Positions 1 through 8,138 of a DNA stretch of 64,000 nt are shown in pieces (position 1 is the first letter of the stretch; every line of letters starts with the position of its first letter). Source of the DNA: Planctomycetes bacterium syqfu (GTDB lineage: Bacteria > Planctomycetota > Phycisphaerae > Phycisphaerales > Phycisphaeraceae); the NCBI GenBank assembly GCA_020974905.1, contig CP087563.1:6448001-6512000 (forward strand), given 5' to 3'. The notes below the pieces were generated by a model. The model was not told where the DNA came from, made no database searches, and was given only the letters and a program-made list of their open reading frames with translations. The translations under genes and the position numbers were made by a program.

Positions 1-1
1 T

Positions 2-963
2 GATCCACGGTGGCTGTCGGTGCTTACCCATGCATTGGATCACCGTACATTTGTGATCACCGCCCGTGAAGGTCAGCAGTTGGTGGGATACCTGCCTTTG
101 GCATTGGTGACCAGTCGCCTGTTTGGCCGGTTTCTGGTGAGTTTGCCTTACCTGAATTTAGCGGGTGTGGTGGCTGAGAATGATACGGTTGCGACGGCTT
201 TGATTACTGAAGCGTCGGACCTGGCGCGCGTGCATGATGTGCAGTACATGGAACTGCGACATGGCAATGCTCATGCCCATGAAAATCTCACCAAGCAGCG
301 TGATGAAAAAGTCCGCATGGTTTTGGATTTGCCCGGGGACAGTGACACACTCTGGAACAATCTCAAAGCCAAGGTTAGAAACCAGATTCGCAAGGGCGAT
401 AAGTTCGAGCTGAGTATGCACTGGGGCAGCATGGATTTGCTTGATGACTTTTACAACGTCTTTGCCATCAACATGCGTGATCTGGGCACACCGGTTTACC
501 CGCGGAAGCTGTTTGCCCAAATCGTTCAAACCTTCCCGGACACCGCCGAGTTTGGGGTGGTGAAGCATGAAGGTCAGGCCATTGCGGGGGCACTGTTGAT
601 TCACGATCCATTACGCGAATCCGGTGGCATCACACAGGTGCCTTCTGCAAGCACGCTTCGAAATTTCAATCACACCAATGCGAACATGTGGATGTATCAC
701 CATCTATTGTGTCGCGCGATTCAGCGCGCGCAGGTCAGTTTGACTTTGGTCGCAGCAGCGAAGACTCCGGCACGTATCGCTTCAAGAAACAGTGGGGCTC
801 TGAGCCGATCCCAACGGTTTGGCAGTACCATGTCCGCCGCGGTGATATCAATGTTGTTCGACCGGACAGTCCGAAGTACAAGCGTCGGATCGAGACCTGG
901 CAGAAGCTGCCTGTCTGGGTGACGCGACTTGTCGGGCCGAGTATTGTGCGCGGGATTCCCTGA
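2..963 (+). pseudogene. FemAB-like protein, PEP-CTERM system-associated (5' partial, frameshifted)
   Basis: The reading frame is open from base 2, so the gene starts outside the window. The visible part matches the GNAT-fold FemAB family found in exosortase/exopolysaccharide loci, which are thought to modify peptidoglycan or polymer but lack a proven substrate. Family landmarks are the SRLFGRFLVSLPYLN region near the start and FDFGRSSEDSGTYRFKKQWG near the C-terminus, ending in the usual IVRGIP. The second landmark lies in another frame. Frame 2 runs to about base 731, and the conserved C-terminal half then continues in frame 1 to the stop at 961-963. One missing G in the run at 731-735 would restore a continuous protein. 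This is either a real inactivating mutation or a sequencing error. The family fits the exosortase and PEP-CTERM genes elsewhere in the window. Confidence 0.85.
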
Positions 964-1282
964 TTGGGATGCGCGTTTGCGGTGAGTCGTTCTGACTTGC
1001 CTTGGCTTCGAGTTTTTCAATTTCCTTACGAATCAACGCCACCGCCGATTCACGTTCTCTGAGTCGTTGCGTGGTACTCACGATTTGGTCTCCTTGCCAG
1101 GTGAGTCGTCCGTTGGTTGCGCGTTCCAGGAGCATGCAGTGTGTGCGCTGGATGCGCTGGTTCATCAACTGCGTTGAAATGTCCACCGATGGCTCTGAGC
1201 CGATGGGGAGCATTTCATTGTTCCGACAATCGCGATAGCTTTGCATGGGCTCGTTAGAGCCGTCGTCAAAATCATTGGGCAT
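848..1282 (-). CDS. hypothetical protein, phage-island border ORF
   Basis: This 144-residue ORF begins with an ATG preceded by AGGA at 7 bases. It has a charged, helix-prone stretch (RLRERESAVALIRKEIEKLE, about residues 75-94) that could form a coiled coil. I recognise no family. The last third runs antisense through the conserved end of the FemAB gene, so its Arg- and Ser-rich tail is probably not an evolved protein segment. The original stop may have been lost when the island joined the chromosome. It is the last minus-strand gene of the phage-derived operon and could be a minor phage protein or a chance ORF. Confidence 0.4.
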   Translation of the reverse strand: MPNDFDDGSNEPMQSYRDCRNNEMLPIGSEPSVDISTQLMNQRIQRTHCMLLERATNGRLTWQGDQIVSTTQRLRERESAVALIRKEIEKLEAKASQNDSPQTRIPIRESRAQYSARQVASPRQAASARSRSDACTSDCPVEQH

Positions 1283-1591
1283 TGCATCATCCTGGAAGGG
1301 CGGTGAGTTAAATCGTCTAAACCAAACGGGAGGGCCTGGATTGAACAGGCCGTCGGCCGGGCTTGCGGGAGTGTCTCAAGCCGTCCGTCCCCCGACCGCA
1401 GTGCTGAAATTCGTGATCTTTTCGCCGGTCCCACGATGTTGATTTTGCACACTGCGTAATTGTTGTTTGTCGACATTCGATATGTGTATGTTAGGTATTT
1501 GATTGGGTTTTGTCAAGGGTGTCGTGTGATTAAAAATGTTTAAAATCAACAATTTTGTTGACTTCTTGTCGGAAATGAGTTTAATAGATTC
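1283..1591. promoter_or_regulatory. AT-rich divergent intergenic region before the repressor
   Basis: This is about 300 bases without a credible gene, between the minus-strand border ORF and the plus-strand repressor. The half next to the repressor is strongly AT-rich and contains two short palindromes, TGTCGACA at 1468-1475 and TCAACA-N4-TGTTGA at 1546-1561. It is the natural place for the repressor promoter and its operators. I could not fix -35 and -10 boxes with confidence. Confidence 0.5.
1546..1561. promoter_or_regulatory. candidate operator of the XRE-S24 repressor
   Basis: The inverted repeat TCAACA-N4-TGTTGA lies about 30 bases before the repressor start codon, in an AT-rich stretch. 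Its size and position suit autorepression by a dimeric XRE-type protein. No second perfect copy was found nearby, so the assignment is inference. Confidence 0.35.
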
Positions 1592-2242
1592 ATGGCCCAT
1601 TTTGGTTCACGCATCCGAGCACTCCGCGCTGAAAAAGGCTTAAGTCAGGAAGACTTTGCCCAACGCTGCGGTCTGCATCCCAACACGCTTCGCAAAGTCG
1701 AACGGACTTGTGCTGCGCCGGATGAAATCAAGGAGTCGACCCGCGTTTGTCTGGCGCATGGTTTGGGCATTACACGTGACGAACTCGATCGTCTCTACAA
1801 GCCGGTGATCCAGCAGTACATCGGTGATCCGGATCGCGGTATTCCTGTGATCAATCGCGTGCAGGCTGGTGAGCCGGTGGACTACGAACACATGGAGTTG
1901 GACAACGGCATCGGCAGCGATTACATCTCACGCACCGGTTCGGGTGTCGATGATCCCAATGCCTTTGCGGTCGTGGTCACCGGTGACAGCATGACGCCGG
2001 AGTTTCGCGAGGGGGACACGATTGTCTGTTCGCCTGTCTCTGTCATTAAAGACGGCAACGTGGTCTTTGTTCGCTTTTCAGCAGAACGCGATAGTACGTG
2101 TACCCTTAAGCGTGTCTTTGATCGTGGAGACGAAGTCGAATTGGTTCCAGACAACCGCCGACATTCACCGATGATTGTCTCCAAGGAGCATATCGTTCGC
2201 ATGTCCAAAGTGGTTGCCAAATGGGTGCGTTATGACGGATGA
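1592..2242 (+). CDS. XRE-family repressor with S24 (LexA/CI-type) self-cleavage domain
   Basis: This 216-residue protein is a two-domain phage-type repressor. The N-terminus (about residues 7-65) is an XRE helix-turn-helix with the GLSQEDFAQRCGLHPNTLRK core. The C-terminal half is an S24 peptidase domain, with a plausible Ala92-Gly93 cleavage bond in VQAGEP, Ser133 in GDSMTPEFREGD and the general-base Lys173 in CTLKRVF. By analogy with LexA and CI, RecA-stimulated autocleavage would inactivate it after DNA damage. It lies opposite to the structural operon and overlaps the next gene by 11 bases, so the two are co-transcribed. It is probably the lysis/lysogeny or SOS-type switch of the island, though its targets are unknown. 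Confidence 0.85.
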   Translation: MAHFGSRIRALRAEKGLSQEDFAQRCGLHPNTLRKVERTCAAPDEIKESTRVCLAHGLGITRDELDRLYKPVIQQYIGDPDRGIPVINRVQAGEPVDYEHMELDNGIGSDYISRTGSGVDDPNAFAVVVTGDSMTPEFREGDTIVCSPVSVIKDGNVVFVRFSAERDSTCTLKRVFDRGDEVELVPDNRRHSPMIVSKEHIVRMSKVVAKWVRYDG

Positions 2243-2927
2243 CCCAACAGTCAACATGTTGCAAAGCGTCAAGCATCAACGCAACAGATGGCGGATGGCT
2301 GCCTTGTTGCTATTAAGTCTGTCACTGTTTGGTTTGTCCTGGCTGATCATTCACAAACGCCTGCCGACACCTGCTCCTGATCCTGTTCAACAGGCAGGTG
2401 TTCGCTTGATCCACACGGTGATGTCCGATGTGAAGCATCACCCCTGGGGCGGGACGCAACGAGCAGATGCTTTGCTTGCGGTGATTGATCAACTGCTTCA
2501 GGAAAAACGCATCCTCTTCACCAACGATATTGATGATTCGGGCTTTACCGTGCGAGGGCCACAAGGCAAAAAATGCATCTACATCAAGGTGGTCATAAGC
2601 GATAACGGGCAGTTTGAGCACCTTGATCTGGAATTGCTTTGCGATGTTGTTTTTCACGAAGCACTCCATGTGCAGGCTAATCAACCCAACTCCATTGAGC
2701 AGGAATCTGATGCATTTGTCGCAGGATTGGAAGCGGTTGTTGCTTTTAGAGACCGTGCACGTCCTCGACTGTTTCATATCGAAGGCAGACCAGTAGGTCA
2801 ATTCGTGCTGGACAAGTATCCGGAACTATCACGCGATGCGAAGTATCAACCTCTGGCGACGGACCTGAATTGGCTTTGGCAACAGTCTGGACTCCAAGCC
2901 TTGGCTACACAATCGCCGCGGCATTGA
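2232..2927 (+). CDS. membrane-anchored putative zinc metallopeptidase (HExxH)
   Basis: The 231-residue product has one transmembrane segment (about residues 23-41) after a short basic N-terminus, then a soluble domain. That domain contains HEALH (142-146) within a hydrophobic strand, VVFHEALHVQ, and an acidic QESD 12 residues later (Glu158), which could be the third zinc ligand of a gluzincin. I cannot place it in a named family. The start ATG at 2232 overlaps the end of the repressor gene, indicating translational coupling. A repressor next to an HExxH protein recalls ImmR/ImmA switches, but this protein is membrane-bound and does not otherwise resemble ImmA. Its role is therefore open. Confidence 0.6.
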   Translation: MTDDPTVNMLQSVKHQRNRWRMAALLLLSLSLFGLSWLIIHKRLPTPAPDPVQQAGVRLIHTVMSDVKHHPWGGTQRADALLAVIDQLLQEKRILFTNDIDDSGFTVRGPQGKKCIYIKVVISDNGQFEHLDLELLCDVVFHEALHVQANQPNSIEQESDAFVAGLEAVVAFRDRARPRLFHIEGRPVGQFVLDKYPELSRDAKYQPLATDLNWLWQQSGLQALATQSPRH

Positions 2928-4191
2928 GTCGAACGTTGGGCCACCAATTGATCGTCACATTTTCAGGGCGTGTTTGCACGCAATCAATCCCATTGGTGAA
3001 GCTGATACTCAGCGGATTGCCGTTATCCAGATTGATTGTTGCACCATTGTAAACTTGGCAGTTGCTTACCGTCCGACCTGTTGATTGATGTGATAGATCC
3101 AACTGTCCACCATGTCTGACAATCAGGTTGGTGATGTCACCGATATGCATCAAATCCGCCTGGCCTGCAATGGTGATGTTGTTTATGGTCAGCCAATCGC
3201 AGGTGGTCAGAATTCCCGCAGATTGTTGGATGTTCGTGACATCACATGCAAGTGTCACCATTCCACCGGCTTGTTTGAGATCGGATAGCGTGACACCTTT
3301 TCCGATGATCACGTTGGCATCACTGCCCAAACTGCCTGCTTGCCCGACATATAATTCACTCACGGTTGCCGTTTCACCGGGCAGATTACTGGCTATCCCG
3401 AGTTTGCCCCGCAAAATCTGCACGACGTTACTTGTGTGGCTACCGATCCAACGCACGGGCTGCTGGTTGTTATCCGCCGAAACGCTGGACGTGTTAAGAA
3501 CGTGGAGCGTGGTCTGTACGGCACCTGTATTGATCTTGATTCGACTGGTACCTGTAGGGGTAATCGAGCCAGCATGTTGACCAATCTCGATCAAGGTTGC
3601 GCCGATGGATAGATAGGTCGGGCGGTATTCACATTGGCTTGGTTCTAAGGTGTCTGCATCGACGGTGAATGATGCATCGTTTAAGCCAATTTTGCCGACA
3701 TAGCTTTGTTTGATGTGTAACGCAGCCAGTGTCACTGCGGATTGATTCAGGCCAAAGAGGACAGGGATGCTGTTGTTTTCAAAAATCACAATGTCACCAT
3801 TAGCAGGCAATGATCCAGTGGACCAGTTGGCTGGCGTCGCCCAGTCATTGGGCCCGCGATTGGTAGTTGTGGTGGTGGCGGTTAAGGTCGCACTACCCGA
3901 CCCACTTGTCGTGACTTCAAAGGGGACACCCGCGATATCTGAGGTCAGCGTCATTACACCTGCGTTCTGGCTGGCAGTGATGCTGACGTGATAGGCGTGT
4001 GTCGATGCGTTCCATAAATCCGTCAATGCCTGGGCGATGTCAGATGCCGTTTCGCTGGCGCCAGCGGTGTATGACAGACTGGTATCACCAACGGTAAGTG
4101 TGAATGTTTCGCTGGGCAGTGTACCTGCTGGTGTGATGGTTGTGACCTGTGCCACAGCAGGGGCGCAGCCTTTCCAGTAGAGCGTTGCCAT
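2905..4191 (-). CDS. putative phage tail or surface protein with beta-helix-like repeats
   Basis: The 428-residue product starts at the ATG at 4191, preceded by GGAG. A longer reading frame upstream overlaps the neighbouring gene and has no such site. The first 110 residues are Thr/Ser/Ala-rich and resemble a beta-sandwich (VGDTSLSYTAGASETASD). The rest has short hydrophobic strand repeats separated by Asn, Gly and Asp, such as ADLMHIGDITNLIVRHGGQL, as expected for a right-handed beta-helix. In this position, last of the structural genes, it could be a tail fibre or host-recognition protein. It overlaps the end of the converging metallopeptidase gene by 23 bases. No enzymatic motif is seen. 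Confidence 0.6.
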   Translation of the reverse strand: MATLYWKGCAPAVAQVTTITPAGTLPSETFTLTVGDTSLSYTAGASETASDIAQALTDLWNASTHAYHVSITASQNAGVMTLTSDIAGVPFEVTTSGSGSATLTATTTTTNRGPNDWATPANWSTGSLPANGDIVIFENNSIPVLFGLNQSAVTLAALHIKQSYVGKIGLNDASFTVDADTLEPSQCEYRPTYLSIGATLIEIGQHAGSITPTGTSRIKINTGAVQTTLHVLNTSSVSADNNQQPVRWIGSHTSNVVQILRGKLGIASNLPGETATVSELYVGQAGSLGSDANVIIGKGVTLSDLKQAGGMVTLACDVTNIQQSAGILTTCDWLTINNITIAGQADLMHIGDITNLIVRHGGQLDLSHQSTGRTVSNCQVYNGATINLDNGNPLSISFTNGIDCVQTRPENVTINWWPNVRLNAAAIV

Positions 4192-4195
4192 GGTT

Positions 4196-4495
4196 TTATT
4201 CTCCGTGATAGGGGATGTGTTGATTGAGTTGACGTTGACGTTTTTTGCAGGCATTGCAGGGCGTGATAAGACCTGCAGTGAGTTTGCTGATGACGCGTTT
4301 GATCGTATCTCCAAGTCCACGATCCGGTCCGTCATACTGATCACAGACATTTAAACAGATGCCATGTGAGGGCTGGCGATAAACATTGATGTTGCAACAA
4401 CCGCCATCTTTCAGCATACAATCCTGCCAATGCTTACAGGCAATGATTGGTGGTGATTGATCTGTATTTTCAGGGCTTTTTTGCATGACTGACAT
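4196..4495 (-). CDS. small Cys-rich phage-island protein
   Basis: The 99-residue product carries about eight cysteines. They are arranged as C-x5-C-x6-CC-x12-C-x3-C followed by a CNAC pair near the basic C-terminus, a pattern typical of metal-binding or disulphide-stabilised small proteins. It ends four bases before the tail-like gene and follows another Cys-rich gene, so it belongs to the structural operon. No good ribosome-binding site precedes either possible ATG (4495 or 4486), and coupling from upstream is likely. The family is not recognised. Confidence 0.6.
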   Translation of the reverse strand: MSVMQKSPENTDQSPPIIACKHWQDCMLKDGGCCNINVYRQPSHGICLNVCDQYDGPDRGLGDTIKRVISKLTAGLITPCNACKKRQRQLNQHIPYHGE

Positions 4496-4519
4496 TCTGT
4501 GTTTGCGTTTTTAGCTTGA

Positions 4520-5002
4520 CTAAAAGACCTGGAGAGTGGACATGTCCACGCAACCTGTGATCTTTGAGTAGGTTCCAGAGGGTGTGCTGCCAGTTGTTTT
4601 GGTCCCTTGCCACAAGGTGTTCTCGCTTGCTCCGTTGAAGCAGGCAATGGTGATAATCCAGTAGCAGTTGTATGGGTCAAGTCGGAGTTGGGTGTTGGAG
4701 AGATTCACACCATCAAGCTGCAGACATTGACCGGGTGTCCATGTCGTTTGATCAGCATTCAAACCGATCCAATTGCAGGCACTGTAAAGCTGGAAGGTAC
4801 CATCCCAAGTGACGGTGGTGGAGCAGTTGCCACCGATACAACTGACACATGTTTCAAGTGCACCGGGATTAATGGCATAACTGCCAGCCAGATTTTCCGG
4901 GCATAGACATGGTGCATCACCCACCTGGCAGGCATGAACCAGATGTCCCCCATCATTTCGCAACAGATGGCCGGACGTCGAATGTTTAAGGTGGTCGGTC
5001 AT
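4520..5002 (-). CDS. Cys-rich hypothetical structural-operon protein
   Basis: This 160-residue protein has about 13 cysteines, including CLC, CVSC and isolated Cys next to aromatic residues (CNW, CYW, ACFNG), plus several Trp. The predicted character is beta-rich, extracellular and possibly disulphide-bonded. The ATG at 5002 overlaps the stop of the upstream gene in an ATGA arrangement, so it is translationally coupled. It lies among head and tail genes and may be a virion decoration or tail protein. No known family was recognised. Confidence 0.65.
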   Translation of the reverse strand: MTDHLKHSTSGHLLRNDGGHLVHACQVGDAPCLCPENLAGSYAINPGALETCVSCIGGNCSTTVTWDGTFQLYSACNWIGLNADQTTWTPGQCLQLDGVNLSNTQLRLDPYNCYWIITIACFNGASENTLWQGTKTTGSTPSGTYSKITGCVDMSTLQVF

Positions 5003-5403
5003 GAGCAACTTTCTGTGTTGTCTACGGTGATACGACGTTCTGCTGAGACACCGATGAGTTGACCGAGACTGCTAAACGATAGATCGCGGACCATGGCATA
5101 GAGTGCATGCGTCCCGGTTGCGTCATATACCGTGGCAGTCTGCAGAGTAAGTTGGATGCCGGTGTTGTCCGCATCGCGCGTCCATGTCTGAGTGTCCGCT
5201 TCGATGGTATGGGATGAGCTATATGTGAGTTTGTCACATGTTAAAGCGTCAAATACACCCTCCGGACTTTCTGTGACTATCGGATCATCCTGGCTGTCAG
5301 ACGCGCTTAAGACAGATTCATCGAGTTCGATGAGGTAACGACCTGAGAGATAACTGACAAGAATGCCGTGTCCGCCTATTATGTGATAAAGCTTTGTGGT
5401 CAT
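4999..5403 (-). CDS. hypothetical phage structural-operon protein
   Basis: The 134-residue product has alternating hydrophobic and polar residues consistent with a small beta-sandwich (GIQLTLQTATVYDATGTHALYAMV). It lies in a chain of overlapping genes: it overlaps the upstream gene by 4 bases at 5400-5403 and the downstream Cys-rich gene by 4 bases. Such positions often hold tail tube, tail terminator or minor virion proteins, but no motif identifies it. Confidence 0.65.
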   Translation of the reverse strand: MTTKLYHIIGGHGILVSYLSGRYLIELDESVLSASDSQDDPIVTESPEGVFDALTCDKLTYSSSHTIEADTQTWTRDADNTGIQLTLQTATVYDATGTHALYAMVRDLSFSSLGQLIGVSAERRITVDNTESCS

Positions 5404-6134
5404 GATCCAAGTCCCAGATTTTTGAATTCTTCCTGCCTGTACAGCGACACTTTTTTAATCCCAACACCTGCAACCAGATCCGCAGGAGGACGGTTTGTTT
5501 TGGGGTTGGTGTAACTGACCGTCGGTTGCCACCCTTGGCTGTTGTATTGGAAACGGTAAGTCACGAGAAAGGTCACACCACCATCTTCGCTTTCACCGTC
5601 AATTGAGGTGCAAAGCCAGGTTCCCGGTTCGCCTTCAAAGATGGCTGTTCGGTTGACGGTGCCTGCATACATCCGGGCTGTTCGGGCGGGATGTGTGGTT
5701 TGCAACCGCGTCAGGGACATTTCGGTTTGCGGTTTGAGTACAGCCACACGGGCGCCCTGTGTAACCATGTTGGCAGCATCACCGGTTTGCGAATAGGCAA
5801 CTGTGATGCGATTGCCAGCCAGATCTGTTTCGGTGAGTTCCTGACGCAGTGCTGTTCCGACACTGACTTTAGGTTGTTCACTGCGCCCTGCTGGGCTGTG
5901 GTAGTTGATGGTGATGATCGCGGCGTTGGGGCCATCGGGTTTGGCGGTGATACTTTGGACCACCAACTGATGAACTTCCGGATGAGCTTGGCCAATGCGT
6001 GGCAAATCAGGATGGTCCAACGCCTGTTGCAGGTCCGTGATGCCGGTGATAAAGGCTTGTCGTTGTGCTTCTAAGCCCTCTGCGGTATGACGCAGAAGGG
6101 CGCCACTGGTTCGGTCCATTTTAATTTTTATCAT
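5400..6134 (-). CDS. hypothetical phage structural-operon protein
   Basis: This 244-residue protein has a helical N-terminal third (GLEAQRQAFITGITDLQQAL) followed by a beta-rich remainder with several Trp and Tyr (GEPGTWLCTS, VTYRFQYNSQGWQPTV). It follows the DUF3168-like gene by 22 bases and overlaps the next gene. The position is where tail-tube or major tail genes usually sit in HK97-like modules, but its sequence does not let me assign that role. Confidence 0.65.
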   Translation of the reverse strand: MIKIKMDRTSGALLRHTAEGLEAQRQAFITGITDLQQALDHPDLPRIGQAHPEVHQLVVQSITAKPDGPNAAIITINYHSPAGRSEQPKVSVGTALRQELTETDLAGNRITVAYSQTGDAANMVTQGARVAVLKPQTEMSLTRLQTTHPARTARMYAGTVNRTAIFEGEPGTWLCTSIDGESEDGGVTFLVTYRFQYNSQGWQPTVSYTNPKTNRPPADLVAGVGIKKVSLYRQEEFKNLGLGS

Positions 6135-6156
6135 GGCAGTTCTCTTTCAACTCAGT

Positions 6157-6573
6157 TCAAATACAACGCAGTTGCCAGTTACTTGTCAGCTTGATGCGGT
6201 CGTGCTCGATGTCGATATCCCTGATGTGTTCCAGCCAGCATTGCAAAAGGCGTTGGTGCGATTGCTCCTGAAAAACAAGCTGTTTTTGATCTATCAGTTC
6301 AACAATCGCCTCATGCATGTCTGAAAGCAATGCTGAGCCCCCGGACAATGATCCGACCAGGGATAGTTGCATTTGAGCTGCTGATCCTGAGGAATGTTTG
6401 GCATACGACACCTGATCCGTTTGATTCATCGTCAGGTGGAGATAAGGCAGGCTGACATGTTGCGGGACACGCTGGACAAAGACATTTGATGCAATGTCAC
6501 TGAGTATGGCATGATCAGATGCATGTTGGTTGAGCCATGTTACGATTGCTGAAGCCATGGGGAGAGGATTCAT
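6157..6573 (-). CDS. DUF3168-like tail completion/terminator protein
   Basis: The 138-residue product fits the size and pattern of the DUF3168 family, which occupies the tail-terminator or completion position in HK97-like phages. It has an N-terminal helix (ASAIVTWLNQHAS), a strand of the type VSLPYLHLTM, and a central helix with a repeated Gln/His pattern. A strong GGAGG precedes the ATG at 6573, and the start overlaps the head-tail joining gene stop (ATGA). Order after gp6-like connector and joining protein is exactly as in siphophages, which supports the call more than sequence alone does. Confidence 0.6.
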   Translation of the reverse strand: MNPLPMASAIVTWLNQHASDHAILSDIASNVFVQRVPQHVSLPYLHLTMNQTDQVSYAKHSSGSAAQMQLSLVGSLSGGSALLSDMHEAIVELIDQKQLVFQEQSHQRLLQCWLEHIRDIDIEHDRIKLTSNWQLRCI

Positions 6574-6896
6574 GGGTACACCTCCGTGGTCATGGCAGAA
6601 AGCACATGGCTGGGACGATCCTGGTTGGTAATCACAAGAACTTGAAACAGTCGACCGTCATGGGCAATACGATCAAGCTGTCGAATGTCAGTTTCCAATG
6701 GCAGGTGAAACTTGTAGTGCACCTTACCATCGCGTGATGCGCCGTATTCACTACCGAGTAACTCTGGTAAGGCAGGGACATTCTGGAGATGATCCTGCCA
6801 AACCAGATGAGGTAGGCCAAAATCATTGGTCTGACTCGTTGGGCGGAGAATATTCACACGCTGATTAAGCAGATGTGTCGGTGAGCGACTGGTCAT
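6570..6896 (-). CDS. phage head-tail joining (head closure) protein
   Basis: The 108-residue product resembles the phage head-tail joining family (SPP1 gp16/HK97 gp7-like adaptors). It has the typical LNQRVNILRPTSQTNDFG start (a beta strand carrying the R-V-x-I motif) and ends with strands forming a small beta-barrel (GRLFQVLVITNQDRPSHVL). Such proteins close the portal and connect the tail. It is preceded by the gp6-like connector gene at a 2-base gap and overlaps the DUF3168-like gene, which is canonical gene order. Confidence 0.75.
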   Translation of the reverse strand: MTSRSPTHLLNQRVNILRPTSQTNDFGLPHLVWQDHLQNVPALPELLGSEYGASRDGKVHYKFHLPLETDIRQLDRIAHDGRLFQVLVITNQDRPSHVLSAMTTEVYP

Positions 6897-6898
6897 GA

Positions 6899-8044
6899 TT
6901 AAACTCCCGAAAGTTGAAGGTTCATGTAGGGGCGAAGTCGCGACAGTTGATCATCGTTGAGACTGACCGCAGTGGACAAGCTGATGGCATGATCGCCCAG
7001 GGACTCACGTGTGAGATTGGTGTCGTGTTTGCCAAGGTGATACGCCTGGGTGACCAACTCGTTGGTGATCTGAACCAGGTCCGCGGGAATGATGTCGTAG
7101 CCTGCTTCGTAACTCACCAGGACCGGGCCATTGACAAAGGGACTTCCCAATCGCAATGAACCCGTCGGCCAATCCAAGCTAAATGCAGTGTCTGTACTGG
7201 CCGGGACATTGAGCCAGACACGTTGTGATTTGGCGTCAGCGCCGACCATCGGATGCAACTCGCTACTGGGGCCATCCTGTGTCAAGGTGCCATCCCAGCC
7301 TGTGATTGTGTCGATGACAGCAACGAGCATGGAGATGGTCGGGTAGTTGGCAAAGGCAAGCTCGTGGGTGGCAAGTGTCCCGCCTGCATCCAAAGTCCGC
7401 AAAAACAGGGCGGATGGACTGATTGCAAGACTCGCGCGGATGGCATCACCGGTGTATTGCACGGTCATGGCAGCTGCATTGCCGGTGCTCACACGATGGA
7501 TCGCGCGAACCGGGAAGTGACGCAGAACCAGATGAGCATGGTTAATATGATTGAACCGTTCATGGTGAACCTGTCGTTTGAACTGGCGATCGCAGATCAA
7601 TTGAATGCGTCCGCTGATCTGGTTGATGAGTTCAGCAAGCAATAGATCCGAATCCGTGTCAGTGATGCGCAGGTGACGCTTGACGGACTCAAGCGTGGTT
7701 AACGCATCATCATCCAGTTGGATGTCACTGACCGGGCTGGTTGTATTGCCGTTCCAGTCCAGGTCGTCGGTGCCAAGCAGCAGGTCATCCGTTGCAGGTG
7801 AACTTGCTGACATGCGGTAGAACAGAACACGGTAGCGACCGCTTGCCATATTGCCTGGCCAATCACCTTGATACAGATCTCCTTTCGCGTCGGTCAGTGG
7901 CAGGTCATAGTCCTGGATGTTGGCTGAGTTCCATGATTCAAACGCCAGCAGCGTATTGTTCCAGACCCAGGCATCGCTGTGTCGACGGATGATCGCATAG
8001 AGATTCGCTGAGCCTTGATAACTGAGTTGAAGTTGGTTGGGCAT
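6899..8044 (-). CDS. gp6-like head-tail connector with extra N-terminal domain
   Basis: The C-terminal 260 residues resemble gp6-like head-tail connectors: a helix LTTLESVKRHLRITDTDSD at about 113-131, the AELINQISGRIQ helix, and a late helix ADLVQITNELVTQAYHLG. Typical family members are shorter, about 100-200 residues. Here the first 110 residues form an additional Trp-rich beta domain (WVWNNTLLAFESWN) whose function is unknown, and a beta-rich insert lies between the two helical parts. The role is to bind the portal ring and mediate tail joining. A 94-base gap separates it from the capsid gene. Confidence 0.7.
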   Translation of the reverse strand: MPNQLQLSYQGSANLYAIIRRHSDAWVWNNTLLAFESWNSANIQDYDLPLTDAKGDLYQGDWPGNMASGRYRVLFYRMSASSPATDDLLLGTDDLDWNGNTTSPVSDIQLDDDALTTLESVKRHLRITDTDSDLLLAELINQISGRIQLICDRQFKRQVHHERFNHINHAHLVLRHFPVRAIHRVSTGNAAAMTVQYTGDAIRASLAISPSALFLRTLDAGGTLATHELAFANYPTISMLVAVIDTITGWDGTLTQDGPSSELHPMVGADAKSQRVWLNVPASTDTAFSLDWPTGSLRLGSPFVNGPVLVSYEAGYDIIPADLVQITNELVTQAYHLGKHDTNLTRESLGDHAISLSTAVSLNDDQLSRLRPYMNLQLSGV

Positions 8045-8138
8045 GTCATTTGACCCTTGTTTTACAGGTTTTTTTGAAGGTCAGGGCAAGTAATGGCTTT
8101 GCCTGCCGTCAAGCAGACAAAGCACTGGGCAAGGCAGA

